From Azomonas tarimensis (GTDB taxonomy: Bacteria > Pseudomonadota > Gammaproteobacteria > Pseudomonadales > Pseudomonadaceae): a stretch of DNA of 64,000 nt. The stretch covers positions 930,001 to 994,000 of the forward strand of contig NZ_JBHRXZ010000022.1 of the NCBI RefSeq assembly GCF_042648805.1. The letters run 5' to 3'. Shown here piece after piece: positions 52,039 to 60,560 of the stretch. The notes under the pieces are model-generated. The model saw only the letters and a list, made by a program, of their open reading frames with translations. It was not told the DNA's origin and ran no database searches. The position numbers and the translations under genes are program-made. Position 1 is the stretch's first letter; every line of letters starts with the position of its first letter.

Positions 52039-53433
52039 ATGAACAATCCGAACCAGCTGAAATTCACCGTCCTGCCCCCGGAAGAGGTGGGCGATCCGAA
52101 CCTGTTCCAGACGCTGCTGAAGCAGGAAAGGGTCCCGGTGCCGGAGCACCTCAAACCCAACAACCCGGGCTCTACCGATGAGGACCTGTCCACCGAGCGC
52201 TACAGCGCCCGCTGGTTCCACCGGATTGAGGCCGAGAAGCTGTGGCCGAAGGCATGGCAGATGGTCTGCCGTGAGGAAGACGTGCTCAAGCCTGGCGACC
52301 ATGTGGTCTACGACATCGTCGACACCTCGATCATCATCATGCGCGGGCAGGACAACCTGATCCGCGGCTTTTACAACTCCTGTCTGCACCGTGGCCGCGC
52401 CTTGCGCATGAGCAGCGGGGCGGTCAACCAGCTGCGCTGCCCCTATCACGGCTTCACCTGGGATCTGCAGGGCGAGCTGAAAAGCCTGCCCACCACCTGG
52501 GACTTCAAGCACCTGGACCCCTGCGAGCAGAAGTTGCCACAGGTGAAAGTCGATACCTGGGGAGGCTTCGTGTTCATCAATATGGATCTGGACAGCCACT
52601 CGCTGCAGGAACACCTGGACGTGCTCCCGGAGCACTTCAAAGACTACAACTTCGAGCGCTCGGTAAGCATCGCCCACGTCCAGCGGCGCATGAGCTGCAA
52701 CTGGAAGGTGGCCCAGGAAGCCTTCATGGAGTCCATGCACACCCGCGCCACACACCCGCAGATCATGACCTTCACCGGCTGCATCGACAGCCAGTACGAC
52801 ATGTTCGGCGAAAACATCAGCCGCAGCGTCACCCCGATGGCGGTGACCAGTTCCAACCTCAAGGACGTGGAAGAAGCCCTGATCCTCCACGACATCCTCG
52901 AGGGTTCCGGACGCATGGCCGAATCCGATGCCAGCAAGCATGTGCTGCCGGAGGGCATGACCACCCGCGAGTACATCGGCGAGCTGAATCGCAAGGTGTT
53001 CTCCGAAGCCGCCGGGGTGGACCTGTCCCACGTGACCCTGGCGGAGCTGGAGGACGCGATCCTCTACTCGATCTTTCCCAACACCCAGGTCTGGGCCGGT
53101 TACTTCGGCAATATCGTCTACCGGGCGATCCCCGACGGCGACAACCACGAGTCCTGCCTGTTCGACGTCTGGCTGCTGGGCCGCTATCCCGAGGGCTCGC
53201 CGCGCCCGGCCGGCGCCAGGCTGACCCGCCTGCCCGACGACAAGGACTTTTCCGAAGCGCCCGAACTGGGCGCGCTGGGGCCGGTGTTCGATCAGGACAT
53301 GGGCAACCTCGACGCCATGACCAAGGGGCTGAAGACCTCGAAGAAGGGCGCCGTGACCCTGGCCCACTATCAGGAAAGCCGCATCCGCCACCATCACCAG
53401 ACCCTGGACAAGTACCTCGGCCTGGATAAGTAG
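52039..53433 (+). CDS. Rieske-type oxygenase alpha subunit
   Basis: 464 residues. Rieske ligands in NSCLHRGRALRMSSG and LRCPYHGFTWDLQG. Iron motif WKVAQEAFMESMHTRATHPQ: His-x4-His with an upstream Glu. It is of the same subfamily as 33851 and 37354 but is placed among CoA-pathway genes. The AACAAGAA motif (52015-52022) and TGAGGGC precede the ATG; a longer frame from 51811 overlaps the thiolase gene and is not used. Its reductase may be the one at 57464. Confidence 0.92.
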   Translation: MNNPNQLKFTVLPPEEVGDPNLFQTLLKQERVPVPEHLKPNNPGSTDEDLSTERYSARWFHRIEAEKLWPKAWQMVCREEDVLKPGDHVVYDIVDTSIIIMRGQDNLIRGFYNSCLHRGRALRMSSGAVNQLRCPYHGFTWDLQGELKSLPTTWDFKHLDPCEQKLPQVKVDTWGGFVFINMDLDSHSLQEHLDVLPEHFKDYNFERSVSIAHVQRRMSCNWKVAQEAFMESMHTRATHPQIMTFTGCIDSQYDMFGENISRSVTPMAVTSSNLKDVEEALILHDILEGSGRMAESDASKHVLPEGMTTREYIGELNRKVFSEAAGVDLSHVTLAELEDAILYSIFPNTQVWAGYFGNIVYRAIPDGDNHESCLFDVWLLGRYPEGSPRPAGARLTRLPDDKDFSEAPELGALGPVFDQDMGNLDAMTKGLKTSKKGAVTLAHYQESRIRHHHQTLDKYLGLDK

Positions 53434-53501
53434 CGCGACCGGCAATGCCTCCGCCAGGGGCCGGCGCGCCGGCCCGATTTCCCGACAAGAAGAGACATGC
53501 C

Positions 53502-54695
53502 ATGAACAAGAGCATTCGTGAGAAGGCCTTGCGCTTGCAGGACGCGGTCAAGCGCTTCTGCAGCGAGGAAATGCCCGCGGCACTGCTGGACAAGGCCCAC
53601 CGCCACCAGGTGCTGGACAAGGCCGACTATGTGCAGTGGATGCAGTTGCTGCAGCAGAAGGGCTGGGTGGCAGGCCACTGGCCAGAGGAGCACGGCGGGC
53701 AGCAATGGTCGTCTCTCGAACGCTTCGTCTTCGAGGACGAACTGGCTCGCCAGGGCTGCCCCTGGATCATTCCCTTCGGGGTGAAATACGTAGGGCCGGT
53801 GATCTACAGCTTTGGCAGCGAGAAACAGAAGAAGCGCTTTTTGCCCGGCATCCTGTCCACCGAGGAATTCTGGGCCCAAGGGTACTCCGAGCCCAACGCC
53901 GGTTCCGATCTCGCCGGGCTGAAGACCCAGGCGGTGCGTGACGGCGACCACTACGTGGTGACCGGACAGAAGATCTGGACCACCTACGCCCAGTGGGCCG
54001 ACTGGCTGTTCTGTCTCGTACGCACGAGCAACGACGGCAAGCCGCAAAGCGGCATTTCCTTTCTGCTCATCGACATGAAAAGCCCGGGCATCACTGTCAA
54101 CCCGATCCACACCATGGACGGCTACCACCACGTCAACGAGGTGTGGCTGGACAACGTCCGGGTGCCGGTGGAAAACCTGGTGGGCGAGGAAGGCAAAGGT
54201 TGGAACTACGCCAAGTTCCTGTTGAAGAACGAGCGTACCGCGGGGGCCATCGTCGGTCAGGCCTGGCATGTGCTGGACCGGCTGAAGAAGCTGGCCCGCG
54301 AGCCGCGCGCCGATGGCAGTCGCCTGCTGGATGAGCCCTTGATGCGCCAGCGCATCGCCGGCTTCGAGCTGCGCTTCATCGCTCTGCAGGAGGTCGCCTA
54401 CCAGGCGGTGGAGGCCATGGTGGAAGGCACCGACAACGGCGGCGAGGCCTCGATCATCAAGATCCGTGGCACTGAACTGTACCAGGAGGTCTCCGAGGCG
54501 CTGGTGGAAGCGCTGGGCCCGGCCGGCATCGCCTTCGACGTCGAGGCGCTGCATCAGGCAGGCATGCCGCCACTGGGGCCGGATGACGCCGGAGGCATCC
54601 TAAAGGAACACTTCTACAACCGGGCGGCGACCATCTTCGGAGGCTCGTCGGAAATCCAGCGCAATATCATTGCCAAGATGGTGCTCGGCCTATGA
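53502..54695 (+). CDS. Acyl-CoA dehydrogenase, large partner of a pair
   Basis: 397 residues. GWVAGHWPEEHGGQQWSSLE, QGYSEPNAGSDLAGLKTQAV (FAD/substrate signature), GQKIWTTYAQWADWLFCLVR and FGGSSEIQRNIIAKMVLGL follow the family order. A second, shorter acyl-CoA dehydrogenase starts in its stop codon (ATGA). Overlapping unequal pairs of this type are known as alpha2beta2 enzymes for steroid side chains (ChsE1-ChsE2 type). A similar hetero-oligomer acting on a bulky acyl-CoA is inferred. It starts behind an AGAAGAGAC box. Confidence 0.9.
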   Translation: MNKSIREKALRLQDAVKRFCSEEMPAALLDKAHRHQVLDKADYVQWMQLLQQKGWVAGHWPEEHGGQQWSSLERFVFEDELARQGCPWIIPFGVKYVGPVIYSFGSEKQKKRFLPGILSTEEFWAQGYSEPNAGSDLAGLKTQAVRDGDHYVVTGQKIWTTYAQWADWLFCLVRTSNDGKPQSGISFLLIDMKSPGITVNPIHTMDGYHHVNEVWLDNVRVPVENLVGEEGKGWNYAKFLLKNERTAGAIVGQAWHVLDRLKKLAREPRADGSRLLDEPLMRQRIAGFELRFIALQEVAYQAVEAMVEGTDNGGEASIIKIRGTELYQEVSEALVEALGPAGIAFDVEALHQAGMPPLGPDDAGGILKEHFYNRAATIFGGSSEIQRNIIAKMVLGL

Positions 54696-55783
54696 CTACC
54701 GATCTCGAAACCATCTCCATGCTGCGCGACAGCCTGGAACGCTACACCGCCGACCATTATAACTTCCTGCAGCGCGCCAGACGCCTCGACGGGCCGGCAG
54801 GCTTCGATCCGGCGATCTGGGCGACCTATGCCGAGCAGGGTTGGCTGTCGCTGCGTCTGCCGGAAGACCTGGGCGGCCTCGAAGGCGACGCCGTGGCCGT
54901 GGGCGCAGTGATGGAAGTGGTCGGCGCCCGCCTGTTGATGGAGCCGTTGCTTGGCTCGGCGGTGCTCGCTCCCGGCGTGTTGCTGCGCCAAGGGTCGGAG
55001 GGGCAGCAGGCCGAGCTGCTGTCGGCGATGGCCGAGGGGCGGTTGCAGGTGGCATTCGCCGATTGCGGGCTGGACGCGCCGGCCTGTCGCTATGCCGGGG
55101 AAACCCTGGTTGGCGAGATCCCGCTGGTGCTCAACGGCGACAGCGCCGACCTGTTCATCGTCCCGGCGCTGGACGAGCGCCGCCAGGTGGTGTTCTGCCT
55201 GGTCCGGGCCGATGCCGCCGGGGTGACGTGCAAGGCGTTCCGGCTGGTGGATGCCCGTGGTGCCGCGTCGTTGTCGTTCGAAGGCGCCGCCGTGACCCTG
55301 CTGCAGCCTGAAGACGACGCGCCGAGCGCCGCCGAGACCCTGGGCCAGGTGCGCGACGAAGCCGCCGTGGCGCTCTGCGCCGAAGCGCTGGGCGTGGCGA
55401 GCAGCCTGTTGCGGGTGACCAACGAGTACCTGAAGGTGCGCCAACAGTTCGGCAAGCCCCTGGCGGCCAACCAGGCGTTGCAGCATCGCATGGCGGATGT
55501 GTACCTCCTGGTGGCGGAGATCCGTGCGCTGACCCGGGCCATGCAGCAGGCCATGACCCTGCCGAGCGATGAGCGCGGGCGGATCATCAGCGGCGGTCGC
55601 GCCTACGTGGTGCGCGCGGCGCGCAAGGTGGGCAACGAGGCGATCCAGCTGCACGGCGGGGTGGGGGTGACCGAGGAACTGGACGTCAGCCACTACTTCC
55701 GCCGGCTGATGGTCAACGCCGTGCTGCACGGCGACCACGACGCGCAGTTCTCGCGCTTTGTCGAACATTCTCTGGCCGATTAG
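54692..55783 (+). CDS. Acyl-CoA dehydrogenase, small partner of a pair
   Basis: 363 residues and less conserved than its partner. GWLSLRLPEDLGGLEGDAVA, RQQFGKPLAANQALQHRMAD and ARKVGNEAIQLHGGVGVTEE show the family, but the central FAD signature is degenerate (FADCGLDAPACR in place of the usual TEPxxGSD). This fits the non-FAD-complete subunit in known heteromeric acyl-CoA dehydrogenases. Overlap with the upstream gene and an 8-base gap to the ligase gene support one operon. Confidence 0.86.
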   Translation: MTTDLETISMLRDSLERYTADHYNFLQRARRLDGPAGFDPAIWATYAEQGWLSLRLPEDLGGLEGDAVAVGAVMEVVGARLLMEPLLGSAVLAPGVLLRQGSEGQQAELLSAMAEGRLQVAFADCGLDAPACRYAGETLVGEIPLVLNGDSADLFIVPALDERRQVVFCLVRADAAGVTCKAFRLVDARGAASLSFEGAAVTLLQPEDDAPSAAETLGQVRDEAAVALCAEALGVASSLLRVTNEYLKVRQQFGKPLAANQALQHRMADVYLLVAEIRALTRAMQQAMTLPSDERGRIISGGRAYVVRAARKVGNEAIQLHGGVGVTEELDVSHYFRRLMVNAVLHGDHDAQFSRFVEHSLAD

Positions 55784-55791
55784 GAGGGCTC

Positions 55792-57438
55792 ATGCGCAAG
55801 GACATCAGTGGCTATCAGGTGCGTCTGGACGAGCAGAGCAGCGCCCGCTATGCCGGCAGCAGCGAATGGATGGGGCGCACCGTGGCGCAACTGGCCGGAG
55901 CGCTGGCCACCCAGGACCCACAGCGCATCACCCACAGCTTCGACGGCGAACCCTGCCGCATCGGCCCGCTGCTGGACGACGCCCGGCTGCTGGCCGGCGC
56001 GCTGCAGCGGCGCGGGCTGGTGCAGGGCGATGTGATCGCCTTCCAGCTGCCGAACTGGCGCGAGGCGGCGGTGATCGACCTCGCCGCCAGCCTGTTGGGG
56101 CTGGTGATCGCGCCCATCGTGCCGATCTACCGCGACGCCGAGGTGGCCTACATGCTGGCCGACTGCAAGGCCAAGGCATTCTTCCATCCCGGTGAATACC
56201 GCGGCTTCGATTTCGCTACCATGGTCGAGCGCCTGGCTTCCGAACTGCCGGCCCTGCAGTTGCGCTGTCCGGTGCGCAGTGCCGCCGGCGGGCGCAACGG
56301 CTTCGAGCAGATGCTGGGCGAAGCCCAGGCGCTGGAGGCCGCGCCCGAGGTGGACGCCCACGCGGTCCGGCTGATCCTCTACACCTCCGGCACCACCGGC
56401 CGGCCGAAGGCGGTGTTGCATTCCCACAACACCGGCCCGACCCGGCTCAAGCGCGCCTTCGAGCACTGGTTCCGAGGCGCCGAAGACGCTGAACGGGTGC
56501 TGCTGATGGCCTCGCCGGTCACCCACGTGACCGGGCTCAGCGCCCTGGAGCTGCCGTTCTACCTGGACGCCCGCACTGTTTTCATGGACCGCTGGAATGC
56601 CACCGAGGCGCTGGGTCTGATCGAGCGCGAGGGGGTGACCATCAGCCTCGGCGCCACACCCTTCCTGCACGAGTTGCTGAGCCAGGCCGAGCAGCAGGGC
56701 AAGCGCCTGCCGAGCCTCAGGCGTTTCGCCTGTGGCGGTGCCGAAGTACCGCCCGCGCTCATCTACAAGACTCGCGAAGTACTCGATAACTGCCGCGCGT
56801 TCCGGGTGTTCGGCTCCAGCGAGGCGCCACTGGTGACCCTGGGGTTCGTCGGTGAAACCAAACTGGAACAGGCCGCCACCACCGATGGTGAGATCCTCGA
56901 CTACCAGGTCCGCCTGCTGGACGACGAGGGCCGGGACGTGGCCCAGGGACAGGAAGGCGAGATCTGCGTGCGCGGCGCGGCCATGTTCCTCGGGTATGCC
57001 GACCCGCAGCAGACCGCCGAGAGCTTCGACGCCCAAGGCTTCTTCGCCACCGGCGACCTGGGCCGTATCACCGCGGACAACGCCATGGTCATCACCGGGC
57101 GCAAGAAGGACCTGATCAATCGCGGGGGCGAGAAGGTCAGTGCCAAGGAGGTCGAAGACATCCTGCATCAGCACCCCGCCATCGACGAAGCCGCCGTGGT
57201 CGCCATGCCCCACGAACGCCTTGGCGAAACCCTCTGCGCCTATGTCATCCTCAAGCCTGGCCAGGCGCTGACGCTGCAGGGCCTGCTGGAACAGGTCTGT
57301 CACGCGGGCGTGGCCAAACAGAAATACCCCGAGCGTCTGGTGGTGGTGGAGGATTTCCCCCGCACCGCCTCGGGCAAGATCCGCAAGGATCGCCTGCGCG
57401 CCGATATCCGCGAGCGCCTGGCCGCACAACAACAATAA
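55792..57438 (+). CDS. AMP-forming acyl-CoA ligase
   Basis: 548 residues. Core motifs LILYTSGTTGRPKAVLHSHN, GSSEAPLVTLGF, GYADPQQTAESFDAQGFFAT then GDLG, and a C-terminal FPRTASGKIRKDRL with the catalytic Lys. It activates a carboxylic acid with ATP and CoA, feeding the acyl-CoA dehydrogenase pair just upstream. It starts after AGGAGGGCTC. The acid is unknown; the neighbourhood suggests a side-chain or ring-opened acid of the cluster substrate. Confidence 0.92.
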   Translation: MRKDISGYQVRLDEQSSARYAGSSEWMGRTVAQLAGALATQDPQRITHSFDGEPCRIGPLLDDARLLAGALQRRGLVQGDVIAFQLPNWREAAVIDLAASLLGLVIAPIVPIYRDAEVAYMLADCKAKAFFHPGEYRGFDFATMVERLASELPALQLRCPVRSAAGGRNGFEQMLGEAQALEAAPEVDAHAVRLILYTSGTTGRPKAVLHSHNTGPTRLKRAFEHWFRGAEDAERVLLMASPVTHVTGLSALELPFYLDARTVFMDRWNATEALGLIEREGVTISLGATPFLHELLSQAEQQGKRLPSLRRFACGGAEVPPALIYKTREVLDNCRAFRVFGSSEAPLVTLGFVGETKLEQAATTDGEILDYQVRLLDDEGRDVAQGQEGEICVRGAAMFLGYADPQQTAESFDAQGFFATGDLGRITADNAMVITGRKKDLINRGGEKVSAKEVEDILHQHPAIDEAAVVAMPHERLGETLCAYVILKPGQALTLQGLLEQVCHAGVAKQKYPERLVVVEDFPRTASGKIRKDRLRADIRERLAAQQQ

Positions 57439-57463
57439 GCGACACCGAATCGGAGTACCGACC

Positions 57464-58426
57464 ATGGAACAGACCCTGCTGCAAGTCCGCATTGCCAGGA
57501 AGGCACAGGAGGCGCTGGATATCGTCACCCTGGAGCTGGCCCCGGTGGAGGGTGAGCATCTTCCGGCGTTCAGCGCCGGCTCCCACATCGACGTGGAGAT
57601 CAGGCCCGGGCTGGTGCGCCAGTATTCCCTGTGCAACGACCCCACCGAAAAGCACCGCTACCTGATCGGCGTGCTGCGCGATCCGGGCTCCCGTGGCGGC
57701 TCGGTGGCGGTGCACGACGAGCTGCAGGAAGGGCAGGTGATCCACATCAGCCCGCCGCGCAACCACTTCGCCCTGACCCAGGCCCCCCATTCGCTGCTGC
57801 TCGCCGGTGGCATCGGCGTCACCCCTATCCTGTGCATGGCCGAGCGCCTGGCGCAGATCGGCAGCGACTTCGAGATGCACTACTGCTCCCGCTCACCGGA
57901 GCGCATGGCCTTCCGCCAGCGCATCGCGCAGTCGGGCTACGCCGGGCATGTCCATGAGCACTTCGACGACGGCGACCCGGCGCAGAAGCTCGACCTGCCG
58001 ACGGTGCTGGATGCCCAGCCGGCCGGCACCCACCTCTACGTCTGCGGCCCGGCGGGCTTCATCGATTTCGTCAGCGCCACGGCCGAGCAGAAGGGCTGGG
58101 GCAAGGAGCGCATCCACTTCGAGTACTTCGCCGCCAAGGCGGTGGATACCTCCGACGACGGCAGCTTCGAGGTGCAGGTCGCGAGTACCGGCAAGGTCTA
58201 TACCATCGGCAGGGACGACTCAATCGTATCGGTGCTCGCCGAAGACGGCGTGGAGATCACCACCAGCTGCGAGCAAGGCATCTGTGGCGCCTGCATCACC
58301 CGCGTGCTGCAAGGCCAGCCGGATCACCGTGACCAAGTCCTCACCGACCAGGAGCGCAACGAGGAAAACTGGTTCACCCCCTGCTGCTCCCGCTCGCTGA
58401 CGCCCAAGCTGGTGCTGGATATCTAA
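57464..58426 (+). CDS. Phthalate-dioxygenase-reductase-type oxidoreductase
   Basis: 320 residues. A flavin domain with VRQYSLCNDPTEKHRYLIGV, a nucleotide domain with LLLAGGIGVTPILCMAERLA and YVCGPAGFIDFV, and a C-terminal plant-type [2Fe-2S] domain (TSCEQGICGACITRVLQG and WFTPCCSRS) appear in that order, as in class IA (PDR/VanB) reductases. It takes electrons from NAD(P)H to a Rieske oxygenase. It is the only such reductase in the window, so it may serve several of the five oxygenases. AACAACAATAA (57428-57438) spans the end of the ligase gene. Confidence 0.92.
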   Translation: MEQTLLQVRIARKAQEALDIVTLELAPVEGEHLPAFSAGSHIDVEIRPGLVRQYSLCNDPTEKHRYLIGVLRDPGSRGGSVAVHDELQEGQVIHISPPRNHFALTQAPHSLLLAGGIGVTPILCMAERLAQIGSDFEMHYCSRSPERMAFRQRIAQSGYAGHVHEHFDDGDPAQKLDLPTVLDAQPAGTHLYVCGPAGFIDFVSATAEQKGWGKERIHFEYFAAKAVDTSDDGSFEVQVASTGKVYTIGRDDSIVSVLAEDGVEITTSCEQGICGACITRVLQGQPDHRDQVLTDQERNEENWFTPCCSRSLTPKLVLDI

Positions 58427-58455
58427 GGTCGGCCAGAGGCTGACCTGGGCAGTTC

Positions 58456-58483
58456 GGTGGGAAAGGCTTCGCCGTTTCCCACC
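58456..58483. repeat. Strong hairpin after the reductase gene
   Basis: GGTGGGAAAGGC and GCCGTTTCCCACC pair with one bulge around a short TTC loop. No run of T follows, so it looks more like a Pseudomonas intergenic palindrome than a true intrinsic terminator. It could still limit readthrough into the aldo/keto reductase gene. Confidence 0.55.
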
Positions 58484-58557
58484 CTACCGATCTGCAAGAA
58501 GCTTCCTGCCGGCCGCGCTTGAGCGGTACGCCCACCTTTTCCTTCATGGAGTCTCCC

Positions 58558-59520
58558 ATGCAAAACCGTCCCCTCGGCACCTCCGGCTTTTCCATCGCTC
58601 CGCTGGTGTTCGGCGGCAACGTATTCGGCTGGACCCTCGACCGCGAGCGCGCCTTTGTTCTGCTGGACCGCTTCTTCGAGGCCGGCTTCAATTGCATCGA
58701 CACCGCTGACGTCTACTGCGCCTGGGTCGAGGGCAAGCGAGGAGGGGAGTCCGAAACCATCATCGGCGATTGGCTGGCTGCCCGCCCCGATCATCGTGAG
58801 CAAGCGGTCATCATCAGCAAGGGCGGGGTCAATCTCGAAACCGGCAGGATGGATCTGTCCGCCGAGTACATCACCCGCGCCGTGGAAGCCTCGCTCAAGC
58901 GGCTGCAGGTCGAGCGCATCGACCTCTACCTCAGCCACTGGCCGGACCCCACCACACCGGTGGAAGAAACCCTGCGCGCCTACGAGAAGCTGATCGAGCA
59001 GGGCAAGATCGCCGCCATCGGCTCATCCAACATCGACGCCGGGCAGATCCGCGAGGCGCTGGACGTCTCGGACCGGGAAGGCCTGCCGCGCTACGCGCTG
59101 CACCAGCCGGAATTCAACCTCCACGACCGCGCCGGCTTCGGCCCCGAGCTGCAGCAGCTGTGCCTCGACGAGCGCCTTGGGGTGGTCAGCTACTACAGCC
59201 TCGCCTCCGGCTTTCTCACCGGTAAGTACCGCAGCGAGGCGGATCTGTCCAAGAGCCCGCGTGGCAAGGACGTGGCGAAATACCTCACGCCCCGCGGCAT
59301 GCGCATTCTCGATGCGCTGGAGGAAGTCGCCGCCGAACTCGATGCCAAGCCGGCTGAGGTCGCCCTGGCCTGGGTCATCGCCTACCCGGGCATGACCGCG
59401 CCGGTTGCCAGCGCCTCGACCCTTGAGCAGCTGGAAAGCCTGATCCGCGCCGCGTCGCTCAAGCTGCCACTGGACGCTTTCGAACGGCTGGACCAGACCA
59501 GCCGGCACGGTCGCGAATGA
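58558..59520 (+). CDS. Aldo/keto reductase
   Basis: 320 residues from MQNRPLGTSGFSIAPLVFGG; the extra upstream residues from 58519 are not family-like and a GGAG box precedes this ATG. The tetrad positions are visible: Asp and Tyr in IDTADVYCAW, Lys in VIISKGG and His in YLSHWPDP. ASTLEQLESLI near the end is the NADP-binding part. It reduces an aldehyde or ketone with NADPH. It follows a hairpin and is coupled to the EamA gene by an ATGA overlap, so these two may form a separate small operon. Confidence 0.9.
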   Translation: MQNRPLGTSGFSIAPLVFGGNVFGWTLDRERAFVLLDRFFEAGFNCIDTADVYCAWVEGKRGGESETIIGDWLAARPDHREQAVIISKGGVNLETGRMDLSAEYITRAVEASLKRLQVERIDLYLSHWPDPTTPVEETLRAYEKLIEQGKIAAIGSSNIDAGQIREALDVSDREGLPRYALHQPEFNLHDRAGFGPELQQLCLDERLGVVSYYSLASGFLTGKYRSEADLSKSPRGKDVAKYLTPRGMRILDALEEVAAELDAKPAEVALAWVIAYPGMTAPVASASTLEQLESLIRAASLKLPLDAFERLDQTSRHGRE

Positions 59521-60455
59521 GCCACGCCACCCGTCTGCTGTTCGCTTATCTCGGGGTCACCCTGATCTGGGCCACCACACCGTTGGCGATCCAGTGGGGC
59601 ACCCTCGACACCAGCTTCGACTTTGCCGCCATGTCACGCATGGTCATCGGCATGTGCTGCGCGCTGCTGCTCATCGGCCTGATGCGCGTGCCCCTGCCGC
59701 GGCACCGTCGGGCGCTGGCCTCCTACACGGTGGCCGGGCTCGGCCAGTTTCTCGCCATGTACGGCGTCTACTGGGCAGCCCAGCGCATCGACTCCGGGCT
59801 GATGTCGGTCATCTTCGGCCTCTCGCCGCTGGTCACCAGCCTCATGGCCAGCCTCTGGCTCGGCGAAAAGCTGCTCAACCTGCCGCGCCTGCTGGGCATG
59901 TTGCTCGGCCTGGTTGGCCTCGGCGTCATCTTCGGCGACGGCGCGCTGCTGCTGGAGCCCGGAATGCTTCCCGGCATCACCGTGCTCCTGCTTGGCGTGC
60001 TCCTCCACGCCGCGAGTCTGGTGGGCCTGAAGTACATCGCTGACGACAGCCCACCGCTGGCCACCACCACCGGCGCGCTGCTGGTGGCCACGCCGCTCTT
60101 CCTGCTCGCCTGGTGGCTCGGCGGCGGCACCTGGCCAGCCACCTACAGCTGGCGCGGCGGGCTGTCGATTCTCTACCTCGGCGTGTTCGGGTCGGTGCTG
60201 GGCTTTGCCCTCTACTACTTCATCGTCCGCCACATGGCCTCCGAACGCGTCGCCCTGATCCTCGTCATCACTCCCATCGCTGCGCTCTTCGTCGGCTGGC
60301 AATTCAACGACGAAGCCCTGCCCGCCACGGCCTGGATCGGCGGCGCGCTGATCAGTGGTGGGTTGCTGTTGCATGTGCGGGGGAGTCGGGCCGGACGGTT
60401 GGAGGGGAGGGGGCGTGGACTTTCCAAGCCCCCGCTGGCCCGTCCGCATTCCTAG
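59517..60455 (+). CDS. EamA/DMT-family transporter
   Basis: 312 residues with about ten hydrophobic segments in two EamA repeats: LLFAYLGVTLIWATTPLAIQ opens the first and YLGVFGSVLGFALYYFIVRH lies in the second. ATPLAIQWG and FGLSPLVTSLMASLWLGEKL are typical of the drug/metabolite transporter superfamily. It is an inner-membrane exporter or importer of a small metabolite. It is the last gene of the catabolic run; a 105-base gap without clear terminator follows. Confidence 0.88.
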   Translation: MSHATRLLFAYLGVTLIWATTPLAIQWGTLDTSFDFAAMSRMVIGMCCALLLIGLMRVPLPRHRRALASYTVAGLGQFLAMYGVYWAAQRIDSGLMSVIFGLSPLVTSLMASLWLGEKLLNLPRLLGMLLGLVGLGVIFGDGALLLEPGMLPGITVLLLGVLLHAASLVGLKYIADDSPPLATTTGALLVATPLFLLAWWLGGGTWPATYSWRGGLSILYLGVFGSVLGFALYYFIVRHMASERVALILVITPIAALFVGWQFNDEALPATAWIGGALISGGLLLHVRGSRAGRLEGRGRGLSKPPLARPHS

Positions 60456-60523
60456 CCTGCGGATCGATCAGTGCACGTCATGTGTTTTCTCGTTGACTTC
60501 GATCTGGCCACCCTAGGCGCTGA

Positions 60524-60552
60524 TTGTCACCCGGCAAGGGATACTAGATAAT
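60524..60552 (+). promoter_or_regulatory. Predicted promoter of the czc operon
   Basis: TTGTCA (60524-60529), a 17-base spacer and GATAAT (60547-60552). The start site would lie within a few bases of the ATG at 60561, which has no ribosome-binding site, so a leaderless mRNA or a later start codon (60597) is possible. Confidence 0.45.
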
Positions 60553-60560
60553 CAGAAACC

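Noticed and set aside
6086..60560. Insertion sequences, integrases or tRNA attachment sites bounding the cluster
   Set aside because: No transposase, integrase, tRNA gene or terminal inverted repeat was seen; only REP elements and duplications are present.
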